Below, piece by piece: positions 6,190 through 13,352 of a DNA stretch of 14,416 nt. The number at the start of each line of letters is the position of its first letter. Position 1 is the stretch's first letter. The stretch comes from an uncultured Oscillibacter sp. (lineage in GTDB: Bacteria; Bacillota; Clostridia; Oscillospirales; Oscillospiraceae). Under the pieces are notes generated by a model. It saw only the letters and a program-made list of their open reading frames with translations. It made no database searches and was not told where the DNA came from. Position numbers and translations under genes: made by a program. The stretch lies in the NCBI GenBank assembly GCA_946530565.1, contig CAMNAE010000012.1, forward strand, positions 1-14,416. Direction: 5' to 3'.

Positions 6190-7446
6190 ATGGCTGAAAT
6201 CGGTAAAAACAAGAGCTTCTATGGCTACGGAGTAGCTATAGGTTGCGCAATCATTGTGTTTTGCACACAAGGCGCGCTGACAACATTCGGTGTTTATTTC
6301 CCTTATATTCTGGAAACGGAGAAGTATTCACCCACGGCAGTTTCGCTGATGGCGACCTGCTGCTCCACGATCGCGTTTCTCGTCAACACCTTCTTTTATA
6401 ACATCGTCAAAAAGATCGGCGCAAGAAACACAATGCTTACCGGCATCGTTTTTTGCGGACTGCACTATGTCGTCTATGGTATGAGCAGATCGGTGCTTCA
6501 CCTCTATATCGGCGGCGCAATGGGCGGCATTTCCATGGGCTGTGCCACCAATGCGATCGTATCACTGATCTTGACGCGCTGGTTCGTAGACAAGCGCGAT
6601 CAGGTGATCAGCTATGCGATGTTGCCGATGGCATTCGGTAGCGCGGCATTCTCCTTCATCAGTGGTCAGTTTATTGAGTTAACCAACTGGCGTACTGCGT
6701 ATTTTATTGTTGCCGGGCTTCTTTGGGTCATTGCGATCCCACTGTGCCTGATTTTGGTGAAAGAATCCCCTGCCGCGTGCGGGCAGCTGCCCCTGGGAGG
6801 CACTGAGGCAGTCGTGGATAAGGAAAAGAAGAAAGAGACCGGAGCTGTGCCGGAAATGAAGACCGCGGCCTTCTGGCTGATGTGGGTCGGCCTGTTCATG
6901 CTGTGCCTGGTCAACCCCGGCCTTTCGCAGAATCTTTCGAATGTCATGCGAAATGTTGGCATCGCTCCGTTGGCAGCCTCAAACTATACCACAATAGCAA
7001 AAATTTGCGGCGCACTTGGTTTCCTTTTGCTGGGGTCAGTTATTAAAAGAGTCGGAGGCAAGGGCGCTACGGTCATCTTCGGAATTACCGGAGTTCTGGC
7101 ACCGATCGCGCTGTTTATGAGCGGCTCCGGAGCAATTTGGCTGGGACTTGCTTGCTTATTGTTTGGCATCACTTTCCCGACATATCACTTGACGGCATCT
7201 TACGTGGTCATGGAGAGCTATGGTAGAGAGCGCTTTGCACGGCTTTATGGCATTTTGCAGGGCGGCGCTATGTGGGCAGGCGCATTTGCATCTCTTGTAG
7301 TAAATGGCATCTATGAAGCCAGCGGGAAAGTGAGCTATGGCACGGCTATGTATAGCCTTTCTGCAATTAGCGTCGTTGGTATGATTCTGATTCTGGTGGC
7401 AATCGCGCTCTCTCCTCGAACCGGAGAGAAGGAAGCAAAACAATAA
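6190..7446 (+). CDS. MFS transporter (monocarboxylate / oxalate:formate antiporter-like)
   Basis: A 418-residue secondary transporter of the inner membrane. The ATG at 6190 follows AAAGGGAG (6174-6181) at 8 bases; an in-frame GTG at 6115 lacks a ribosome binding site and would add non-hydrophobic sequence. About twelve hydrophobic segments are split by a central charged loop (about 190-218, with a KEKKKE run). Between segments 2 and 3 lies VKKIGARNTML, the degenerate form of the MFS G-x3-D-R/K-x-G-R/K-R loop. The general look resembles OFA-type antiporters and bacterial monocarboxylate transporters, so small organic acids or their products are likely cargo. The SDR gene begins 36 bases downstream with its own ribosome binding site, so they are probably co-transcribed. 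MFS membership is secure; the subfamily is a resemblance and the substrate is unknown. Confidence 0.85.
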   Translation: MAEIGKNKSFYGYGVAIGCAIIVFCTQGALTTFGVYFPYILETEKYSPTAVSLMATCCSTIAFLVNTFFYNIVKKIGARNTMLTGIVFCGLHYVVYGMSRSVLHLYIGGAMGGISMGCATNAIVSLILTRWFVDKRDQVISYAMLPMAFGSAAFSFISGQFIELTNWRTAYFIVAGLLWVIAIPLCLILVKESPAACGQLPLGGTEAVVDKEKKKETGAVPEMKTAAFWLMWVGLFMLCLVNPGLSQNLSNVMRNVGIAPLAASNYTTIAKICGALGFLLLGSVIKRVGGKGATVIFGITGVLAPIALFMSGSGAIWLGLACLLFGITFPTYHLTASYVVMESYGRERFARLYGILQGGAMWAGAFASLVVNGIYEASGKVSYGTAMYSLSAISVVGMILILVAIALSPRTGEKEAKQ

Positions 7447-7482
7447 TTCCGCGTGAGGCTTCTGAAGGAGGCAATCTATTTC

Positions 7483-8319
7483 ATGGAAACCAATTATGTG
7501 AAAGATAAAGTCATCATTATTACCGGCGCAGCAGGTACCTTTGGAGGGCTTGTGGCGCGTAAGGCCTCCGCTCTCGGGGGAAAGGTTTTTCTGACGGATA
7601 TCAAAGAGGAAGGCATTCGGCTTTTGGCGGAGGAACTGCGGGGCAGCGGCGCCGAGGCTGCATACTATCCGGCGGACGTCTGCTCCCACAATGAGATGTT
7701 CGCCATGGCGGCGGAATGCAAAAAAGTCTTTGACCGCATCGACGTGATCGTCAATATTGCGGGTACCATGCCGATCGCCTATATTGCGGATCACGAGAAG
7801 GCATGGAAGGCCTGGGATCTCTGCATCGATGTGAGCATCAAGGGCACTCTTTACGGGATGGAAGCTGTCCATGACATCATGATCGAACAAGGACAGGGTC
7901 AGATCATCAACCTCAGCTCGATCTGGGGCAATTTCCCGGCCAAGGGCGCGGCCGCATATATTGCGAGCAAGGCCTCGGTCCGCATCATCACTGAGTCTTT
8001 CAACAAAGAGGCGCGCGGCAAGATCAAAACGACCGTCATCCGCCCCACGGGCGTTCCGACCGGCCTGATGCAGAGCGTGATCAACGGCGAGGGGAATGTG
8101 GGCATCCTGCAGGATGAGTTTGTCGAATGGAAAAGACGTGCGGCGCTCAAAGCGGAGGGAAAAGTCCCGCAGGAGTGTCTGGATCCGAACAGCATTCAGC
8201 TCTGGTCGCTGCCGCCCCAGTATCTGGCGGACAATATCATCTATGCGATCAACCAGCCTTGGGGCGTCAATATCAGCGATATCACCGTTCGCGCCAGCGG
8301 AGACCTGTTCATGCTTTGA
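7483..8319 (+). CDS. Short-chain dehydrogenase/reductase (SDR) with altered motifs
   Basis: A 278-residue NAD(P)-dependent oxidoreductase expected to interconvert a hydroxyl and a carbonyl group. The ATG at 7483 follows AAGGAGG (7465-7471) at 11 bases. The Rossmann start is TGAAGTFG (14-21), where the usual Gly or Ala at position six of TGxxx[AG]xG is Thr. D39 after the second strand (FLTDI) suggests a preference for NAD(H). NIAG (91-94) replaces the classical NNAG. The catalytic Ser is S145 or S146 (NLSSIWG), with Y159 and K163 in YIASK. The tetrad Asn expected in 'N-x-x-G' appears to be Ser (S118, DVSIKG). It sits between two transporter genes. The family is certain; the substrate is unknown. 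Resemblance of context to the bile-acid SDR BaiA is weak evidence only. Confidence 0.9.
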   Translation: METNYVKDKVIIITGAAGTFGGLVARKASALGGKVFLTDIKEEGIRLLAEELRGSGAEAAYYPADVCSHNEMFAMAAECKKVFDRIDVIVNIAGTMPIAYIADHEKAWKAWDLCIDVSIKGTLYGMEAVHDIMIEQGQGQIINLSSIWGNFPAKGAAAYIASKASVRIITESFNKEARGKIKTTVIRPTGVPTGLMQSVINGEGNVGILQDEFVEWKRRAALKAEGKVPQECLDPNSIQLWSLPPQYLADNIIYAINQPWGVNISDITVRASGDLFML

Positions 8320-8339
8320 TCGTACCCAAACTTATATGC

Positions 8340-8395
8340 GCCATATCTGCAGGCTGTGAGGCCGTGTTTTGGAAGACGGCCGCTGCAGATATGGC
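8340..8395. repeat. Long intercistronic hairpin between SDR and permease genes
   Basis: GCCATATCTGCAG (8340-8352) pairs perfectly over 13 bp with 8383-8395. Inside it, GGCCGT (8360-8365) pairs with ACGGCC (8376-8381), leaving a 10-base loop. No T-run follows (ATTCCAAAAAGG), so it is unlikely to be a strong terminator. It occupies most of the 143-base gap before the permease gene, the longest gap inside the operon after the one following tetR. It could protect upstream mRNA, attenuate transcription, or be a remnant of a small palindromic element. Confidence 0.75.
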
Positions 8396-8462
8396 ATTCC
8401 AAAAAGGCGAGCAGTCAAAAGAAACCGATCATTTTTGATTATTGTTTTTAGGAGAGAAAGCA

Positions 8463-9950
8463 ATGAACAATCAAAACTCGATAGCGAATCATCTTTCGCC
8501 CAAAGTGAAACATGACCTGCTCTTCTTGGCAATTGCAGCAGTCATTGCGATCATCTTGAAGATCGCGGTGCCGGTCGATGGGGGACTGACGGAAAAAGGC
8601 GCTTCTTTTTTGGGAGTGTTCGTTGCGACCATTTTCCTTTGGATCAGCTGCGATACGGCATGGCCAAGCCTGTTGGCGATGATCGCGCTTGGCGTATTCA
8701 ATATCATCGATGCAACGGACATTTTCAGCACGGTATATGGTAATTATGTCTGCGCACTGGTGATCGCCGCGATGACAATCTCTGCAAAGCTGGAGGAAAC
8801 AGGAGCCGCCCAGTATATTGCAAAATGGTTTCTTTCGCTTAAGGCAATAAAGGGAAGACCGTTCGTTTTCCTGCTTTCCATCATCCTTGCGACGTATGTG
8901 ATCTCTATTCTGGTATCCGCAATGCTGGCGGTGTTGGTTCTTACCCCGATCATTCGCGCGTCTATGGAAAAGCTGGACGTCCGAAAAGAGGAGAATCTGT
9001 ATAAAGCCAGCTTCCTGTCACTGTTTTGGCTTTCGGTCACCGCGGAATTTATGGTTCCGTTCGGCAAAGTGATCCCTGCGATGCTGATGAATTTTGTTAC
9101 CAGCAATGGCTTCGAGATCGATGTGCTGAAGTATCTTGCGATCACGGTGCCGATCAATATCGCTTGCATCATATTCGCAGTGCTCACCTTTTTCTTTATT
9201 ACGAACCCCAGAACAGAGAAATTCAGCAGCTATGATGTTGAGGCGATCCGGAAAGAGCTCGCCGATCATCCGCTCAGCAAAAGGGCTGTGTTTTCAATAT
9301 GGATGATGCTCCTTTGCTTTGCGGTGCTGCTGCTTCCGTCGCTGAAATTCCTGGGTGGGATAGCAGCGTATTTTGGAACGTATGAGACTGTGCTGGCTTA
9401 CTATATCCCCGTCATCATCATGTGCATCGTGCCGGTAGAAGGCGAACCATTGGTTCGGATTCAACGAGATGCTGCGAAACTGCCGTGGACATTGATCCTC
9501 TTCCTGGGCGTTGTGATGCTGTTTACAACGTATACAGGGAGTGCGGATTTTGGGATCACCGCGTGGATCACCTCACTGATGAGCCCGCTGGTGGCAGGAT
9601 TCTCGCCGATCATGCTTTTGATCTTTGCGGCTGTGATCGCCGCCGTCATTACCAACTTTATTTCGAACATGGTGACGATGACGATGGTGATCACGGTATT
9701 TGCGCCGGTGTTTTCCGAGATGTACGCTTCCGGGGAGTCGACGATCCACCCTGCAGTCATCATCATGCTGTTGGGGCTTTCGTCCAGCATGGCATACGTC
9801 ATGCCGTCGTCGACGCCGACCGCGCCGATCGTATACGGCGGCAACCTGACAGTCAAACAGGTGCTGCTGCCGAATATCATCTTCGTGTTTTTCGGCGTTT
9901 GCTCTGCGCTGGTTTTGGGTTTAATGACCGGTGGCCTGGCCTATTCGTGA
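8463..9950 (+). CDS. SLC13/DASS-type anion permease with divergent ion-site motifs
   Basis: A 495-residue polytopic membrane protein with about eleven to twelve hydrophobic segments, expected to import an organic anion. The ATG at 8463 follows AGGAGAG (8450-8456) at 6 bases. The family's two hairpin motifs, normally SNT (S-N-T-A-T), can be placed. The first aligns as SAMLA (152-156), lacking both Asn and Thr; the second is SNMVT (401-405), keeping Ser-Asn but not the adjacent Thr. A Pro-rich SSTPTAP follows near the C-terminus, as in many DASS permeases. Known DASS members carry di- and tricarboxylates or sulfonates coupled to sodium; the altered motifs argue for different coupling or cargo. 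It is the second transporter of the operon, so one protein may import and the other export. The superfamily call is good; the subfamily is open (ArsB/NhaD-like is the alternative). Confidence 0.82.
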   Translation: MNNQNSIANHLSPKVKHDLLFLAIAAVIAIILKIAVPVDGGLTEKGASFLGVFVATIFLWISCDTAWPSLLAMIALGVFNIIDATDIFSTVYGNYVCALVIAAMTISAKLEETGAAQYIAKWFLSLKAIKGRPFVFLLSIILATYVISILVSAMLAVLVLTPIIRASMEKLDVRKEENLYKASFLSLFWLSVTAEFMVPFGKVIPAMLMNFVTSNGFEIDVLKYLAITVPINIACIIFAVLTFFFITNPRTEKFSSYDVEAIRKELADHPLSKRAVFSIWMMLLCFAVLLLPSLKFLGGIAAYFGTYETVLAYYIPVIIMCIVPVEGEPLVRIQRDAAKLPWTLILFLGVVMLFTTYTGSADFGITAWITSLMSPLVAGFSPIMLLIFAAVIAAVITNFISNMVTMTMVITVFAPVFSEMYASGESTIHPAVIIMLLGLSSSMAYVMPSSTPTAPIVYGGNLTVKQVLLPNIIFVFFGVCSALVLGLMTGGLAYS

Positions 9951-10010
9951 GCAAAGGCGGATATCTTCAAAAAGCAGTTTGGAAAGCCTGCAAAGCGAGT
10001 GAGGTTTGAA

Positions 10011-11915
10011 ATGAAGCAAGTATATCAAGTATTACAGCCGATCCAGGCGGGGCCGCTCGCCCTGAAAAACCGGATCGCCTATCTCGGAATGGCAAAGAAT
10101 CTCTCCACGCCCGACCATTTCGTGACCGAGCGTCAGATCGCCTACTATACCAATTACGCCAAAAACGGCGTCGCGCTGATCACGACCGGCGCCTGCATCG
10201 TCTGTGACGATTACCCGTCCAAACTTCCCTGCCAGCCGGGCCTCTACGACGACAAGTTCATTCCCGGTCTCAAAAAACTGACGGACAGCGTGCACCAATA
10301 CGGCGCGAAGATTTTTTTCCAGCTCTGGCATCCCGGCAAAGCGAACTACGGCTGCTCTCCGGAGCAGACGAAGTACCCGCATGACTTCACTCTTGACGAG
10401 CTCCGTCACATCCAGGATCAGTTTTTAGCGGCGATGCGCCGCGTGAAAGAGGCAGGGGCCGACGGCTGCGAGTGGCACATGGCGCACAACTACCTGATCG
10501 AGGAGTTCGCGGTCCCGTACTTCAATAAGCGTACGGACGCTTACGGCGCGGACACGCTTGAGAACGCGACGCGATTCAGTACCGAGATCCTCGACCGCGC
10601 GCGGGACGTCTGCGGACCGGACTTCGCGATCACGCTGAAGATCAACGGCTGGGATATGGGCGTCCCGGGAGGCATGACGCCGGAGTACTGCGCCGAGATC
10701 TGCAGGATCATGGAGCAGCACGGCGTGTGCCTGATCTCGGTGAGCGCCGGCGGCGGACTGACCGATATCACCGGCATGTCCGGCGACGGGCATCGCCCCG
10801 AGGGCTGGAAGATCCACCTTGCCGAAACGGTAAAGAAAGCCGTACACGTGCCGGTGGAGGCGACCGGAAACATCCGCCATGTCGGCGTGATGGAAGAGGC
10901 GCTCGCAAGCGGCAAATGCGACATGATCGGCATGGGCCGCGGGCTCCTGGCCGAACCGGAATTCGTGAAGAAGATCTCTGAGGGCCGTGAGCAGGAACTG
11001 CGTTACTGCATCAGCTGCATGAACTGCTTCATTCCTTACAGCGGCGACGCCGGACACTGCGCGATGAACCCAGTCGCGACCTTTGAGAGCATCGAGCCGG
11101 AGCTTCGCAAAAACGGGGTCGGGCGTACGGTCGCGGTCGTCGGCGCCGGCCCTGCCGGCGTGGAGTGCGCGCGCGTTCTCGGTGAGCGGGGCTTCCGTGT
11201 GAAGCTCTTCGAAAAGGCCGGACGCATCGGCGGGTCGGTTTATCACGCGTCGGTCCCGCACGGCAAGGCAAAGCTTACCTGGGCACTGGAATGTTACCAA
11301 CACCAGCTTGCGCACGCAGGCGTTGAAGTTCTGACCGATACCGAGGCGACCCCTGCGGCATTGCAGGCACTGAACCCGGCTGCAGTGTTTGTGGCGCCGG
11401 GCACCGTGCCGATCATTCCCCGCGGCATCCCGGGGATCGATCGGGAGAATGTGATCGAGGCAAAGGCGTTTCTGGAGCATCCCGAGGTCCTGGCTGGCCG
11501 GCGCAGTGTTGTGGTCGGCGGCGGGCTTGTGGGGCTCGAGGTGGCAGCGACGCTTGCGAACGGCGGTGAGACGGTGACAGTCGCCGAGATGCTGCCGCTT
11601 GAGAAGATGAAGCCGTCGATGCCCTTCGGACTCGCCCTCCGCCATGCGAAGGAGGCGGGGTGCGATCTTCAATACGGCAATCGGCTGGCTGCGATCACCG
11701 AAACGGGCGTTATTGTGGAGAACGAGAGCGGGGAGCAGCAGCCGATCCCGGCGGATCGTGTGATCCTCTGCCTCGGATACCGGCCGGACCGTACGCTGTA
11801 CGAATCGCTCTGCGCCGCGGTCGTAAAGACATATTGGCTCGGAACGGAAGAGGGGATCGGCGATATTCCCGAGGCAGCACGGCGCGGCCACAAAGCGGCA
11901 ATGACATTTGAATAA
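10011..11915 (+). CDS. Old Yellow Enzyme-type NADH:flavin oxidoreductase / enoate reductase (FMN, 4Fe-4S, FAD)
   Basis: A 634-residue multidomain flavoenzyme of the 2,4-dienoyl-CoA reductase/trimethylamine dehydrogenase/BaiCD type, which reduces activated C=C bonds using NAD(P)H. The ATG at 10011 has GAGG (10001-10004) 6 bases upstream; a GTG at 9999 is possible but lacks a good site. Residues 1-330 form the FMN TIM barrel: QLWHPGKA (104-111), HMAHNYL (156-162) and an NKRTDAYG block (172-179). A 4Fe-4S site follows: C333, C336, C339 and C350 (C-x2-C-x2-C-x10-C). Then come an FAD-type dinucleotide fold (GAGPAG near 381) and an NAD-binding insert (VVGGGLVGLE near 503-512). Full length and all cofactor motifs are present. 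It is probably the electron-accepting step of the pathway. Candidate substrates are an enoate, enoyl-CoA or cyclic enone; sequence alone does not decide. Confidence 0.93.
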   Translation: MKQVYQVLQPIQAGPLALKNRIAYLGMAKNLSTPDHFVTERQIAYYTNYAKNGVALITTGACIVCDDYPSKLPCQPGLYDDKFIPGLKKLTDSVHQYGAKIFFQLWHPGKANYGCSPEQTKYPHDFTLDELRHIQDQFLAAMRRVKEAGADGCEWHMAHNYLIEEFAVPYFNKRTDAYGADTLENATRFSTEILDRARDVCGPDFAITLKINGWDMGVPGGMTPEYCAEICRIMEQHGVCLISVSAGGGLTDITGMSGDGHRPEGWKIHLAETVKKAVHVPVEATGNIRHVGVMEEALASGKCDMIGMGRGLLAEPEFVKKISEGREQELRYCISCMNCFIPYSGDAGHCAMNPVATFESIEPELRKNGVGRTVAVVGAGPAGVECARVLGERGFRVKLFEKAGRIGGSVYHASVPHGKAKLTWALECYQHQLAHAGVEVLTDTEATPAALQALNPAAVFVAPGTVPIIPRGIPGIDRENVIEAKAFLEHPEVLAGRRSVVVGGGLVGLEVAATLANGGETVTVAEMLPLEKMKPSMPFGLALRHAKEAGCDLQYGNRLAAITETGVIVENESGEQQPIPADRVILCLGYRPDRTLYESLCAAVVKTYWLGTEEGIGDIPEAARRGHKAAMTFE

Positions 11916-11956
11916 CAGGAAAAGATCCGTTTAAATCATTTAGAGGAGGAATCACC

Positions 11957-13339
11957 ATGAGTGAGTTCAACATGCAGATGATCAACGAGAAGGCCGACGA
12001 GATCATCGCGCGGGCCAAGGCCGCGGCGGACATCGCCGAGACCATGACGCAGGAACAGGCGGACCGGATCACCCGCAACATCGGCAAGGTCATTTTCGAC
12101 AATGCCGAGATGCTGGCGAAGGAGGCGATCGCGGAGACCAGAATGGGCATCCTTGCATCCAAGATCAAGCTGAACTGCTGCGGCATGGTCATGTGGGATT
12201 ACATGAAGGACAAGAAGTCTGTCGGCATCATCGATGATGACAAGGAAGCCCGCGTGATCACCCTTGCCAAGCCGATGGGCGTCATCGCCTGCGTGACGCC
12301 GACGACGAACACCGCGACGCCGGTGCACAACGCCATGATCGCGCTCAAGGGCCGCAATGTCGTCGTGTTCTGCGCGCATCCCCGCGCCGTCAACAACTGC
12401 AAGCACATGGTGCAGCTCATGTGCGATGAGATCGAAAAGCTCGGCTGGCCGCGTGACTTCATCCAGGTCGCGGAGCCCTGCTGCCTTGAGATGACCGACG
12501 CGATCATGAAGCGCGCCGACGCGATCGTCGCGACCGGCGGCAAAGAAATGGTCACCGCCGCCTATTCCAGCGGCAAGCCCTCCTTCGGAGTGGGGCAGGG
12601 CAATGTCCAGAGCATCATGCACCCGAGCTGGACCGATTATTCCACAATGGCGGGAGCGATCATCACCAACCGCAGCCAGGACAACGGCGTCCCCTGCATC
12701 GGTGAGCAGTGCCTGTTCGTCCCGGCTGAAAAGCGCGATCAGATCCTCGACGAGTTCCGTGCGAAGGGCGCCTATGTGGTCGACGACGAAGCGAATGTTG
12801 AAAAGCTCCGCGAGACTGCGTTCATCAACGGCGCGATCAACCGCGCGATCGTGGGGCAGCTCCCCTATGACGTCTGCCGCATCGCAGGCTTTGAGATCCC
12901 GAAGGACACGAAGTTCCTCGTGGTGAAGATGGGGAAGAATTATGCAAAAGACGAGCCGCTCTGCCGAGAGGTCATGTGTCCCATGACGCGCGTCTTTGCG
13001 TATGACACGTTTGAAGAAGGCGTGGAGATGGCGCGCGCCAATCTCCGCAACGAAGGAGCTGGACATTCCTCGACGATATGGTCGAATGATACGAGCGCGA
13101 TCGAGTATTACGCGGATCGGCTGCCGGTGTGCCGCATCATGGTCAATATGGGCAACGGGGCTGCCGGCATGGGCAAGAATACCGGATTGAATCCGACCAA
13201 CTCGGTCGGCTGCGGCTCCTGGGGCGGCAACTCAATTTCCGAGAACCTGACCTATAAGCATCTGCTGAACCAGACCAAGATCTCCTATCCCATCCCCAAT
13301 CCGAAGCCTCTGGATCCCAAAGAGGTCTGGGGCGACTGA
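11957..13339 (+). CDS. CoA-acylating aldehyde dehydrogenase (EutE/SucD type)
   Basis: A 460-residue stand-alone enzyme that interconverts an acyl-CoA plus NAD(P)H with an aldehyde plus CoA. The ATG at 11957 follows AGAGGAGGA (11942-11950) at 6 bases. The catalytic thiol is C247 in DNGVPCIGEQ, aligning with DNGxxCxSEQ of AdhE, EutE and SucD. Other family blocks are VTPTTNTATP (113-122, nucleotide site), FGVGQGNV (210-217), the HSSTIWSND block and the C-terminal GCGSWGGNS. There is no iron alcohol dehydrogenase domain, so it is not AdhE. The N-terminus begins directly with the catalytic-fold helices, without a clear microcompartment targeting extension, and no shell gene is visible here. The next gene, a CoA-transferase, starts 13 bases downstream, so the two probably form an acid/acyl-CoA/aldehyde module. 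The family is very secure. The specific acyl group (succinyl, sulfoacetyl or other) is unknown. Confidence 0.93.
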   Translation: MSEFNMQMINEKADEIIARAKAAADIAETMTQEQADRITRNIGKVIFDNAEMLAKEAIAETRMGILASKIKLNCCGMVMWDYMKDKKSVGIIDDDKEARVITLAKPMGVIACVTPTTNTATPVHNAMIALKGRNVVVFCAHPRAVNNCKHMVQLMCDEIEKLGWPRDFIQVAEPCCLEMTDAIMKRADAIVATGGKEMVTAAYSSGKPSFGVGQGNVQSIMHPSWTDYSTMAGAIITNRSQDNGVPCIGEQCLFVPAEKRDQILDEFRAKGAYVVDDEANVEKLRETAFINGAINRAIVGQLPYDVCRIAGFEIPKDTKFLVVKMGKNYAKDEPLCREVMCPMTRVFAYDTFEEGVEMARANLRNEGAGHSSTIWSNDTSAIEYYADRLPVCRIMVNMGNGAAGMGKNTGLNPTNSVGCGSWGGNSISENLTYKHLLNQTKISYPIPNPKPLDPKEVWGD

Positions 13340-13352
13340 TGGAGGCAGCCCG

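Noticed and set aside
10425..11891. Long minus-strand open frame of 488 codons opposite the OYE-type gene
   Set aside because: It is antisense to a gene with clear cofactor motifs. The translation is rich in Arg/His/Ala with no family features, as expected of a shadow in GC-rich DNA.
11936..13066. Minus-strand open frame of 376 codons opposite the aldehyde dehydrogenase
   Set aside because: The sense strand encodes a complete, motif-bearing enzyme. The antisense product shows low-complexity Asp/His/Arg composition only.
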